Shown one piece after another: positions 1 through 6,814 of a stretch of 14,110 bases of DNA (position 1 is the stretch's first letter; each line of letters starts with the position of its first letter). This stretch comes from an uncultured bacterium. Its GTDB lineage: Bacteria > Hydrogenedentota > Hydrogenedentia > Hydrogenedentales > SLHB01. Both the position numbers and the translations under genes were made by a program. The stretch spans positions 1-14,110 of the forward strand of contig CALEZK010000541.1 of the NCBI GenBank assembly GCA_937928585.1. Reading direction: 5' to 3'. The notes beneath the pieces were generated by a model, which did not search any database, was not told the DNA's origin, and saw only the letters and a program-made list of their open reading frames with translations.

Positions 1-821
1 ATAAAGGGCAAATACAGAATTTGGCCCTGCGAGACAAGATTCGCCCCCGCGCCAACCCCTGTCGCTTCCGGAACGATGATCGCCTGAATGGCGTGAAGGT
101 CAGACGGAATGGCCCGCAGTACCGAATCAAGACTCGATATGTGCAGCGCGCTGTACACATGATTGTCGAACAGCAGGATGCCGTGTGCTTGCCATATCGC
201 CAGCGGACCGCCGCGCAATCCCAGTATCGTCGCAATGCGCTGCCGCGCGCGCGCGTCGCCCGTGGCATAGGCGCGCAGCGTCAAGCTGGCTTGAATGTAA
301 AAGGGATTGCCTTCGCGATGCTGCGCAATGGAACTGAGATTGCCATTCGAGAGGCCCGCATCCAGCGCGTCAAATACCGTTACGCGGGCGCTCGGCGCCA
401 GCGCGGAATACACACGCTCCAGCCATCGAAACGAAAGTACAAGCGATTCATACGCGGCGGGTATTGTAGTCGCGCGCGGCAGCGCGGCAGACGCCGCCTC
501 GCAGGCGCAAATTGCGGATAGTATCGCGATGCGTGGCCGGTCGCTTTCGTCGAACTCGACGTATGCGGTGTCCCAGAATGCCCCGAGCGATGCCGTAAAG
601 ACACCCGTCCGAAAATACGTCCGAAAATCAGCACGCCATACTTCGATGGTGTTTTTCGATTCTTCAAGCCGATCCAACAGGCCTTCCGCGGCTTCAAGGT
701 CGCCCTGCAGCGCTACACGCTCAATAAGCGAAACGACTTCGCTCTTTTCAGTCTGTCCCCACGCCGCGGCACAGCAAAACAAAATGGGTAGACCGCGCAG
801 CAGGCGGACGCGCGATCGCAT
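1..821 (-). CDS. Exported protein of unknown function (3' end beyond left edge)
   Basis: I do not recognise a family. The reading frame is open from the ATG at 821 to the window edge, giving 273 codons with no stop, so the C-terminus is missing. The N-terminus looks like a Sec signal peptide: Arg-rich MRSRVR, then a hydrophobic stretch LPILFCCAAA, with a likely cleavage near residues 21-23 (AWGQ). The next ~40 residues are charged and helical (SLIERVALQGDLEAAEGLLD). The last visible part (residues ~235-273) is alternating hydrophobic and contains IPSDLHAIQAIIVPEATG. The start is chosen because the ATG shares its A with the TGA of the STAS gene (TGATG at 823-819), a classic sign of translational coupling. 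Co-expression with the anti-sigma pair suggests a role in, or control by, that switch, but this is inference. Plus-strand reading frames here lack ribosome sites and family resemblance. Confidence 0.75.
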   Translation of the reverse strand, partial: MRSRVRLLRGLPILFCCAAAWGQTEKSEVVSLIERVALQGDLEAAEGLLDRLEESKNTIEVWRADFRTYFRTGVFTASLGAFWDTAYVEFDESDRPRIAILSAICACEAASAALPRATTIPAAYESLVLSFRWLERVYSALAPSARVTVFDALDAGLSNGNLSSIAQHREGNPFYIQASLTLRAYATGDARARQRIATILGLRGGPLAIWQAHGILLFDNHVYSALHISSLDSVLRAIPSDLHAIQAIIVPEATGVGAGANLVSQGQILYLPF

Positions 822-1234
822 CAGGCATCTCGCTGAACGTTCGACCACGCATCTTCCTGCGCTTCGATGGACAGCGCCCGTGCGTACTTCAGTATTGCGT
901 CGTCATGTTCGCCATAGATTGTAAACATCTTATCCAGGTTCGTGATCTCGAATACTTTGCGAATATCGTCGTTCAACGCGCAGAGCCGCAAGTCGCCGCC
1001 CACCTCTTTGCACGTCTGATTAATTCGCAGCAACTCGGTCAACACCGCGCTGGAGAGATACTCCACCCGATGGAAATCGAGCAGCAAACGCACGCCCTGA
1101 CGCTGTTTCACATACGTCACGACTTCCTGCCCAAACTGGGAGACATTCAACGCGTCCAATACGCTACCCGCGTGCACCTCGCCCACCGTGATGGCGCCGC
1201 GTTCGATAAATTCAACTAGAGCCCCTTCGCTCAT
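821..1234 (-). CDS. STAS-domain anti-sigma factor antagonist (SpoIIAA/RsbV type)
   Basis: A 137-residue single-domain STAS protein. In partner-switching systems such a protein binds the anti-sigma kinase when dephosphorylated and frees the sigma factor. The phosphorylatable serine is expected in the loop before the second helix. Here that motif is YLSSAVLTEL, with Ser61 and Ser62 as candidates, preceded by the usual strand LLLDFHRV. The C-terminal part (GGDLRLCALNDDIRKVFEITNLDKMF) matches the conserved end of the family. A longer frame opens upstream to 1351, but it would run inside the kinase gene. The ATG at 1234 lies 1 nt after that gene's stop and follows AAGGA at a proper distance. The product is cytoplasmic. 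It is probably the antagonist partner of the RsbW-like kinase next door, and it is translationally coupled to the gene after it. No sigma factor or RsbU-type phosphatase lies in the window. Confidence 0.93.
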   Translation of the reverse strand: MSEGALVEFIERGAITVGEVHAGSVLDALNVSQFGQEVVTYVKQRQGVRLLLDFHRVEYLSSAVLTELLRINQTCKEVGGDLRLCALNDDIRKVFEITNLDKMFTIYGEHDDAILKYARALSIEAQEDAWSNVQRDA

Positions 1235-1235
1235 A

Positions 1236-1676
1236 TCATCCTTCCTTGGGACAAGCGGCGTTCCGCCGCATGCGCATTTCCAAACAGTTCGTTTCGTTGT
1301 CGTACGCCACCGCTTCCATGCAATACCGGATAAGGCAAATCCCCCTGCCATTCATCTGTTCAAGTTCCGGTAAGTGAATGTCGCTGGGGGAGAATCCTCC
1401 GCCCTGGTCGTACACGCGAATGACACAGGTGTCGCCTTCTTCACTAATTTCGATGCGCACCCGCTTCGATGGGTCGCGCTCATTGCCGTGGTCGACGGCG
1501 TTTACAAGCGCTTCCTCCAGACACAATTGGGCGTAAAAGGTCTGGCCGGATTCGACCCAACCCCTTTCCACCAAAGCACGTAGCGCGCTCTTGAGCGCAA
1601 CGCCCAAGGCTTCCATCGTGCTCTCGAAATCGCTTGCAAAAAACGGCTTCGCCACAAGCCTGCCCCTGTGCCTCAT
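1236..1676 (-). CDS. RsbW/SpoIIAB-type anti-sigma serine kinase (HATPase domain)
   Basis: About 146 residues, the usual length for this family. It is a GHKL ATPase domain that phosphorylates the STAS antagonist and sequesters a sigma factor. The ATP-binding motifs are present in order: an N-box EEALVNAVDHGNE with the Asn that binds Mg, a G1 box DQGGGFSP, and a G2 box GRGICLIR. The end (CLEMRMRR) is the typical last strand. The open frame extends to 1805 but that would overlap the preceding gene, whose stop lies at 1769. I chose the ATG at 1676. A GTG at 1655 is an alternative with a better ribosome site (AGGGG, 7 nt upstream), and it would remove only seven Arg-rich residues. The 92-nt gap upstream could hold a separate promoter, but I see no convincing one. 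The stop is followed after 1 nt by the STAS start, so kinase and substrate are almost certainly made together. Confidence 0.92.
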   Translation of the reverse strand: MRHRGRLVAKPFFASDFESTMEALGVALKSALRALVERGWVESGQTFYAQLCLEEALVNAVDHGNERDPSKRVRIEISEEGDTCVIRVYDQGGGFSPSDIHLPELEQMNGRGICLIRYCMEAVAYDNETNCLEMRMRRNAACPKEG

Positions 1677-1768
1677 GACCGGCAAACCAAGTAAACAATA
1701 CCACACCCGGGCCCAATTCCGCGCACGGCCCCGATCGCGATACGGCGGCCGCCCCAGACCGCTTCCCC

Positions 1769-3430
1769 TCACTCCAACTGAATCACCAACTTGGTGTCCT
1801 GCCAATTGTTTACCACTTCCGTGGTCAGGCGCGCGTCGCGAATCTTCTCCAGGCCCCTTTCCGCTGCCGAAGCCGTTTCGCCTGCAATCGCGCCGTTAGC
1901 GCGCAACGCCGGCAATAAGGCCTCGGTGACCGCAGCGCGTGTCACCACCAGAACCTGTCGCCTGGGCACCGAAGGATCCAGGGGCGGATTCAAAGCCTCG
2001 GCAAAGCTGGACGCCTTGCCGGACTCCACCGCGTCGATCATGGTCTTCACCTTGTCGGTCGAAGTGGCGACAACGAGGGTATTCTTCGGCAACGCATAAT
2101 AAATCGGCGCAGGCGCGGGCAGAATGAGGGAGTATATCTCGGTGTTGTTATACGTCTCCGCGACCAACGGCGCCATCCCCAATTCTTTCATGAGCGACCG
2201 CGTCGCGTTACCATCCGTGAACTCAACGAACATCGCGAGGTTGGAGAAATCATTACCCGGACCGAGCACGGCAAAAGTCGCCTCGCCGCCCGCGGTATCG
2301 ATGAGCTGTCCGAACGCCTCGTTGATCTGGTCTACCAGTCCGCCGCCACCACCAACCATTTCCGCTGTCAATTCCTTCATGCCCTCGCGCATGCGTGGCG
2401 TGATCTCCAGTGAATACAATCCAAGCGTCCCCTTCGGCACCAGCGTCACATGCCGGAGCGATTTCGCTTCGCTCAATCGTTCCTGCGCTTCCGGATGCTT
2501 CGTGTAGTCGAGTCGCGCCCGTACCGTCGCGCGGTCCTCGTCAAGTTTCCACGTAATCACCATGGGATCCGTGCCTGTATAGCCTCCCAGCCAACCCGAC
2601 CACGCTTCCGCCGCCGCATCGGCCGCGCCGGAAGGTAACGCGTTCCGCACGGCGCCTGGCATCGTTGCATTCGAATCCTTCGGGAGTTTGTCCGTGCGAA
2701 TAAGCTGCACGATCTCATAAGCACCATCCGCGGGGCACTCCGCCGTGCCATAGCGAATCGACGCACCCGCGCCTTTCATGCGCTCGGCAACCCCAAGCAC
2801 CAACGCGGGATCCGACCCCGCCACCAACTGCGAGTCGGTGAAGAAGTAGGAGAACGTCTTCTCCGTGTTCGTGAAGATTGTCGTTGCCGGCGTATCCAGA
2901 TCCACAGCATCCATAGTCCCGGAACCGCCCCATTCCGTCACAAACTTCTCCGCATCCTGCCGGCTTGCAACGGGCAACACTGCCGCAAACGGCGGCACGG
3001 TCGAAAATCCAACCTGGCGCAACATCTCGTTCTGTACCTGCGCGCTCGGTGTTTCCCCCGACGCGCTGCCCAGGAAAATGCCAATCGGCTTCTGCGACTC
3101 AATGCCCTTGTCCAACGCAATCTCTTCGACAGTGGAGGCCTCCAGCGCGCCGGCAAGCCGCGCCATCTGGCTCACAATGACTTTCAACTCCGCCTCCATA
3201 TTGATATCGGCAGGCGCGCCCCGCAGCAGCAAGGTCTCGATCTGCTCATAGGTGCGGTTGACGGATGGAATCGCAATCGCGGCAACCGCGGATTCGGGCA
3301 TGAGCTTCAGCACGCCCAACGTGACCGGTTCGCCCGCTGCCCCGGGAATCTCCTCATTGCCAACGGGCCTGCGTGGGCTGCATTGCAAGGCAAGCACGGC
3401 AATCACGGCAAAAATACAAAAGCGTTTCAT
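1769..3430 (-). CDS. Exported, possibly lipid-anchored protein of unknown function with two similar modules
   Basis: A 553-residue protein. The start at 3430 is chosen because it gives MKRFCIFAVIAVLALQC, a signal-peptide-like segment, with GGGAG four bases upstream. The upstream gene ends 22 nt earlier. Cys17 sits where a lipoprotein Cys would be, but the residue before it is Gln, so lipidation is doubtful. After the signal comes LKLMPESAVAAIAIPSVN, a pattern common in the loosely defined DUF3352-like exported proteins. Two stretches look alike: residues ~140-235 (FAAVLPV ... helix ... SYFFTDSQLVAGSDPALVLGVA) and ~390-480 (LAMFVEF ... helix ... PKNTLVVATSTDKVKTMIDA), suggesting an internal duplication. 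The middle has a Gly run (MVGGGGGLVDQ). No catalytic motif is visible. It lies between the YihY-like membrane protein and the partner-switch pair in one transcription direction, so an envelope role is likely. The assignment as a gene is firm; the function is unknown. Confidence 0.85.
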   Translation of the reverse strand: MKRFCIFAVIAVLALQCSPRRPVGNEEIPGAAGEPVTLGVLKLMPESAVAAIAIPSVNRTYEQIETLLLRGAPADINMEAELKVIVSQMARLAGALEASTVEEIALDKGIESQKPIGIFLGSASGETPSAQVQNEMLRQVGFSTVPPFAAVLPVASRQDAEKFVTEWGGSGTMDAVDLDTPATTIFTNTEKTFSYFFTDSQLVAGSDPALVLGVAERMKGAGASIRYGTAECPADGAYEIVQLIRTDKLPKDSNATMPGAVRNALPSGAADAAAEAWSGWLGGYTGTDPMVITWKLDEDRATVRARLDYTKHPEAQERLSEAKSLRHVTLVPKGTLGLYSLEITPRMREGMKELTAEMVGGGGGLVDQINEAFGQLIDTAGGEATFAVLGPGNDFSNLAMFVEFTDGNATRSLMKELGMAPLVAETYNNTEIYSLILPAPAPIYYALPKNTLVVATSTDKVKTMIDAVESGKASSFAEALNPPLDPSVPRRQVLVVTRAAVTEALLPALRANGAIAGETASAAERGLEKIRDARLTTEVVNNWQDTKLVIQLE

Positions 3431-3452
3431 GGTACTCCCATCACTTCCGAAG

Positions 3453-4979
3453 TTACTGCGGCCCACGCGCGGGCTCCGGCAGTTCTTTCGATTCCGATCC
3501 CAATACTTCGATCGCCGCGCGCAACGGGTGAAACCGTCTCGACAACGTATCAAGCGTTGCCCCAAGCAATACACGATCGCGGCCTTCCACTTCGTCCAGC
3601 AGCGGACGTAATAATTCATCCTCGCGAAGCGCCGAAGGTTCTCTTCCAGATTCCCGCAGCGACCGCACCACGTCCCAGACCGTTATTTTCTCCAGCGAAC
3701 GCGCGGGGCGATATGTCACAGGCTCCGTCGCGCACCGGCTGACAAGCCCCGCCTCTTCAAGTTGATCGAGTGTTTCGTTAATAACGCGCGTCGGCACATT
3801 CCAATCGCGCGCGGCTTGCTCCGTCGTCATGCCCGGCATGCCTTCGTCAAAGCGATGGCTGATTTCCACCATCGCGCGCAGTCCCACGGCCTCGCGATAC
3901 GCGTAGCTTGCGCCCGCCGCGTGCCGCTCCATCGCAAAGGTCTGCTCGTTCTGATACGCAAACGTCAATTCCGCCCCAAACAGCAGAATGATCCAGCTTA
4001 TGTACACCCACGTCATCAGCAACGGAAACAGCGCGAAGCTCGAGTAAATCATGCTCGTCCGCGCCACGCCGATTTGAAGCAGCAAGTATCCCCAAGATCC
4101 CAAACACCACAGCGTCCCCGCGATCACGCCGCCCAGCAGTGCATACCGCCACTTCACCTTTGTGTTCGGAACGATCGCGTACAGAATCGAAAATGCAGCC
4201 CAAACCGAACCATACTGCACCATGCGAAGAATGCTGGCAGCCGGACCAAGATGCACCTGCGGATTCTCCAGCGCGATCATCAGCCCCAGCACTCCGGCAA
4301 TCACAAACGGTAGAAACAGCAGGATCACAACGTAGTCGCTGAAAATGCGCACCCACGATCGCGTTCGTCGGACACCCCAGATCGCGTTGAAAGCCGATTC
4401 GATGTTCCACATCATGCCGAACACGGTCACCAGCACAAACCCGACCAACCCAATCACAGTCCCGGAATTCGCTTGGTCCGGCGCCGCCAAGCTGCGCGCG
4501 AACCGTAGCATCGATTCGATTGGATCATCCATCTGCTGCACGCCGTTGACATTCTTGAGTTCCTCGCTATTCACGCTGACATCCGCAAACACCCAGCGCA
4601 AGAACGCGCGAATGACTTCCTCGTTCTGATCCGTCGCGGGCAATGCTATCGGTGCCTGCACCGCCGTTGCCTCGCGTGGCGCGACATCCAGCACAAGGCC
4701 GACGGCATACACGCCAAGATTCAATTTCTGAATGATGATGAACAGAATCGCGATGCACGGCACAATCGATAGCAGCGAAGTGAATGTCAATGCCGCCGCG
4801 CGCATCAGAAACGCGCCTTGCAACAAATTGCGCACAAGCAGAATCAATACCCGCACCTGTTTGATAATCAACCCGTGCGGCACTTCTTCGCCGGGACGGC
4901 CGATGTACCAAACGTCGTGCGCGACGAAACGGCGCCCGCGGTCGAGCGCCTCGAACATCTCTTTCACATAGTTGCGCAT
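3453..4979 (-). CDS. YihY/BrkB-family inner-membrane protein with C-terminal winged-helix-like tail
   Basis: A 508-residue polytopic protein. Family hallmarks are AALTFTSLLSIVP in the first membrane span (residues 62-74), NAIWGVRRTRSW (198-209), PNTKVKWRYALLGGVIAGTLW in two pieces around 271-291, and FALFPLLMTWVYISW (315-329) leading to GAEL (335-338). I estimate six membrane segments between residues ~60 and 345. An extracytoplasmic insert of roughly 75 residues, rich in Asp and Glu, separates spans one and two. From about residue 365 the protein is soluble. TTEQAARDWNVPTRVINETLDQLEEAGLVSR reads as a winged-helix module (385-415), a domain seen in longer family members. The family was once annotated as ribonuclease BN, which is wrong; its molecular role is still unsettled. 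The four-helix-bundle gene ends 30 nt upstream and the next gene starts 22 nt downstream, so it is part of a minus-strand operon. The ribosome site at the chosen start is weak. Confidence 0.93.
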   Translation of the reverse strand: MRNYVKEMFEALDRGRRFVAHDVWYIGRPGEEVPHGLIIKQVRVLILLVRNLLQGAFLMRAAALTFTSLLSIVPCIAILFIIIQKLNLGVYAVGLVLDVAPREATAVQAPIALPATDQNEEVIRAFLRWVFADVSVNSEELKNVNGVQQMDDPIESMLRFARSLAAPDQANSGTVIGLVGFVLVTVFGMMWNIESAFNAIWGVRRTRSWVRIFSDYVVILLFLPFVIAGVLGLMIALENPQVHLGPAASILRMVQYGSVWAAFSILYAIVPNTKVKWRYALLGGVIAGTLWCLGSWGYLLLQIGVARTSMIYSSFALFPLLMTWVYISWIILLFGAELTFAYQNEQTFAMERHAAGASYAYREAVGLRAMVEISHRFDEGMPGMTTEQAARDWNVPTRVINETLDQLEEAGLVSRCATEPVTYRPARSLEKITVWDVVRSLRESGREPSALREDELLRPLLDEVEGRDRVLLGATLDTLSRRFHPLRAAIEVLGSESKELPEPARGPQ

Positions 4980-5009
4980 AGGGCTCGTGTTATGTCCGGC
5001 AGCGATACA

Positions 5010-5399
5010 TCACTTCGCCGGACGCCGGACCGTGCGAATGCGCACGCCACCAACCGTCTTCTGCAAAATGGAAATAATCTCTCGCGTTTCGTGTTCGATC
5101 GGAATAATCCGCTTCGCCGGCACCGTGTCGGACTCTTTCATCAGCCGCAACCAGTAAAGCGCCTCCCGCGCATCGTGCTGCGCATCGCCAATCTTGTCCG
5201 CATACTCCACGCGCGATTCAGTGTGCTGCGCCTCGTCCACCATCGCCCCCAACGACGTCGCGCAACGCAGGAATTGCTCGGCGAGTATTACCTTGGAAGC
5301 GCTCTTGCCGGACTGGCAAATGTGCTCGAATAACCGCACTGCCCGCAGCGAATAGAGAAACGTCCGCTCGCGGATTTCCGGATTTGGAACTTCGCTCAT
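5010..5399 (-). CDS. Four-helix-bundle protein (23S rRNA intervening-sequence protein family)
   Basis: A 129-residue, almost entirely helical protein. It matches the small family first found inside intervening sequences of 23S rRNA genes. The recognisable parts are FLYSLRAVRLFEHI (helix 1), AEQFLRCATSLGAMVDEAQHTES (helix 2, with the conserved R-x-x-x-S-x-x-A/G pattern and the Glu that follows), EYADKIGDAQHDAREALYWLRLM (helix 3, with the conserved E-x-x-YWL) and EHETREIISILQKTV (helix 4). Members are small cytoplasmic oligomers; their function is not established. No rRNA gene is near, so this is a stand-alone copy. It is probably first in the minus-strand operon leading to the YihY-like gene 30 nt downstream. 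The start at 5399 follows GGGAGG eight bases away. The C-terminal tail (VRIRTVRRPAK) is basic, which would be compatible with nucleic-acid contact, but that is speculation. Confidence 0.92.
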   Translation of the reverse strand: MSEVPNPEIRERTFLYSLRAVRLFEHICQSGKSASKVILAEQFLRCATSLGAMVDEAQHTESRVEYADKIGDAQHDAREALYWLRLMKESDTVPAKRIIPIEHETREIISILQKTVGGVRIRTVRRPAK

Positions 5400-5561
5400 A
5401 TTCCATGCCTCCCGTTTCGGCGTAATTTACCGGGTACATCGTAGTCAATCCGCCCGCATCAGCGCCAAAACCCGGCAAACCACAACAACTTCCCGCGCTT
5501 TTGACTCTCTTTCCGGCATCTGTGCACACTGTCTCCACTCCGCAGCATCAGGAATTCCAGT
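5400..5561. promoter_or_regulatory. Divergent intergenic region, promoters expected on both strands
   Basis: This 162-base gap separates two divergently transcribed operons, so it must contain or adjoin both promoters. A TTGACT hexamer lies on the plus strand at 5501-5506, about 55 bases before the thioesterase start. A minus-strand TTGACT lies at 5442-5447, about 45 bases before the four-helix-bundle start. Neither has a good -10 hexamer at 16-18 bases, so I do not assign exact promoters. Confidence 0.4.
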
Positions 5562-6065
5562 ATGTCCGCCGAAAATGAACAGCGCGTGTATCTGCCCAAC
5601 TCCCGCTCCTGCTTTGTCTGTGGCGAGGAAAACATCGCCGGCCTGCAGCTTCGATTCTTTGTGGAAGGCGACCGGGTCAAGACCTTGTTCAACCCGAAGG
5701 CCCACCACTGCGGCTATATGAACGTCGTGCATGGCGGTATCGTTGCCGCCCTGCTCGATGAAACCATCGCGTGGGCCGCAAACCGCGCTCTCGCGCGCAT
5801 GACCGTCACGGCGGAGCTGAACCTGCGCTATCTTCGGCCTGTGCCCGGCGATCGCGAAACCATCGTATGGGCCGAGATCACCAAGTCCAACCGCCGCATC
5901 GCCTACGGGCAAGGCGCAATCATGGATCACACCGGCGAAACCTACGCCAAGGCCGAAGGCTCGTTTCTGCCGCTCTCCGCGGAGGAGACACTCGTGATCG
6001 ACGGGCACCTTGTGTATCGCGGCGGCGAAGAGCGGGTCTTCGATTCGCTGCGCGCGGAACCATGA
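5562..6065 (+). CDS. PaaI-type hotdog-fold acyl-CoA thioesterase
   Basis: A 167-residue single hotdog domain of the 4HBT/PaaI group, which hydrolyses acyl-CoA thioesters in the cytoplasm. The N-terminal SCFVCGEENIAGLQL (Cys17, Cys20) is the CFVCG-x-x-N-x-x-GL signature of the branch. The active-site segment follows as VVHGGIVAALLDETIAWA, with His57-Gly-Gly and Asp66-Glu67 at the start of the central helix. The strand AELNLRYLRPVPGD is the usual dimer-interface strand. The substrate cannot be told from sequence. The start has AGGA eight bases upstream. The stop TGA overlaps the next gene's start (ATGA, 6062-6065), so the two are translationally coupled. This gene opens a three-gene plus-strand operon. 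Why a thioesterase should sit with a cysteine-rich protein and a thioredoxin fusion is not obvious. Confidence 0.93.
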   Translation: MSAENEQRVYLPNSRSCFVCGEENIAGLQLRFFVEGDRVKTLFNPKAHHCGYMNVVHGGIVAALLDETIAWAANRALARMTVTAELNLRYLRPVPGDRETIVWAEITKSNRRIAYGQGAIMDHTGETYAKAEGSFLPLSAEETLVIDGHLVYRGGEERVFDSLRAEP

Positions 6066-6790
6066 GCACGATCGCATTCGGATATCACTTCCGCTGCGCC
6101 GATGGCGAAAAGCAGGAGGCGACCTTCAATGTCGAGCTCGATGCAGCAACCCTGCAATATCGGCACAGGAGAACCGAAACGCCCCCGGCCTGGGCTGAGC
6201 TCACAGTCAGTCAATGTCGCTCCTGCCCGCTCAAACAGGAGGAGAGCCCGCAGTGCCCCGCCGCGCTCGTTTTTGTCGATATACTCGACGAGTTCGGCGA
6301 GTTGCTTTCGTTTACCGAAGTCGAGGTCACGGTCACCACGCGCGAGCGCACCATCACGTCAAAGACTTCCGTGCAGCGTGCCCTGAGCTCGCTCGTCGGT
6401 CTTTGCATGGCCACCAGCGGCTGCCCCATTCTCGCGCGCTTCAAGCCCATGGCAAGATTCCACCTTCCCGTCGCCACGCGCGAGGAAACCATGTTTCGTT
6501 CCGTTGGCGCATACCTGCTTGCGCAATACTTCCTCAAACAGCGCGGCAACGAACCCGACATGGACCTCAAAGGCCTCCGCGAAACCTATGATCTGATTCA
6601 TCAGGTGAACGTCGGCCTCGCGAACCGCCTGCGCGAAATCCCGACGGGCGACGCGCACCTGAACGCCATCGTCATCCTGGATCTCTTCGCGCACGCGCTG
6701 CCCAGCTCGATTGACGAAGGCCTCGCGGAGATCGAACATATGTTCACTTCCTTCATCGAATCCGGCGCCATTCCGCGCCCGGAAGCGTGA
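6062..6790 (+). CDS. Cysteine-motif protein of unknown function (possible metal or Fe-S site)
   Basis: A 242-residue protein that I cannot place with certainty; it recalls the uncharacterised DUF6901 group, from memory only. The start at 6062 is set by the ATGA overlap with the thioesterase; the frame is open further upstream but only inside that gene. The N-terminal half is beta-rich. It carries TVSQCRSCPL with Cys52 and Cys55, PQCP with Cys65, and later GLCMATSGCPIL with Cys115 and Cys121, plus Cys12 near the start. The C-x2-C-x9-C and C-x5-CP spacing suggests metal or iron-sulphur binding. The C-terminal half (residues ~140-242) is predominantly helical (MFRSVGAYLLAQYFLKQ, IVILDLFAHALPSSIDEGLAEIE). 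There is no signal peptide or membrane segment, so it is cytoplasmic. It is co-transcribed with a membrane MauE-thioredoxin fusion 24 nt downstream, so redox handling of its cysteines is conceivable, although the compartments differ. Confidence 0.88.
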   Translation: MSTIAFGYHFRCADGEKQEATFNVELDAATLQYRHRRTETPPAWAELTVSQCRSCPLKQEESPQCPAALVFVDILDEFGELLSFTEVEVTVTTRERTITSKTSVQRALSSLVGLCMATSGCPILARFKPMARFHLPVATREETMFRSVGAYLLAQYFLKQRGNEPDMDLKGLRETYDLIHQVNVGLANRLREIPTGDAHLNAIVILDLFAHALPSSIDEGLAEIEHMFTSFIESGAIPRPEA

Positions 6791-6814
6791 TCAAGCAGTA
6801 GGAGTTTTTTCGCA

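Noticed and set aside
380..697. Minus-strand 105-residue frame
   Set aside because: It is in a different frame from the coupled exported-protein gene and lies wholly inside it, with an Arg-rich low-complexity product.
21..924. Two long plus-strand open frames at the left end (21-521 and 307-924)
   Set aside because: They lie opposite a minus-strand frame that is open from 821 to the edge, has a signal peptide and is coupled to the STAS gene. Their products are Arg-rich and Ser-rich with no family resemblance.
5218..5538. Minus-strand frame with ATG seven bases before the four-helix-bundle start
   Set aside because: It reads the four-helix-bundle gene out of frame and gives a Gly/Arg-rich product. 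The family match fixes the frame starting at 5399.
5771..6061. Upstream extension of the cysteine-motif protein to 5771
   Set aside because: It would overlap nearly 300 bases of the thioesterase in another frame and yields an Arg-rich segment. The ATGA overlap at 6062 is a far better start.
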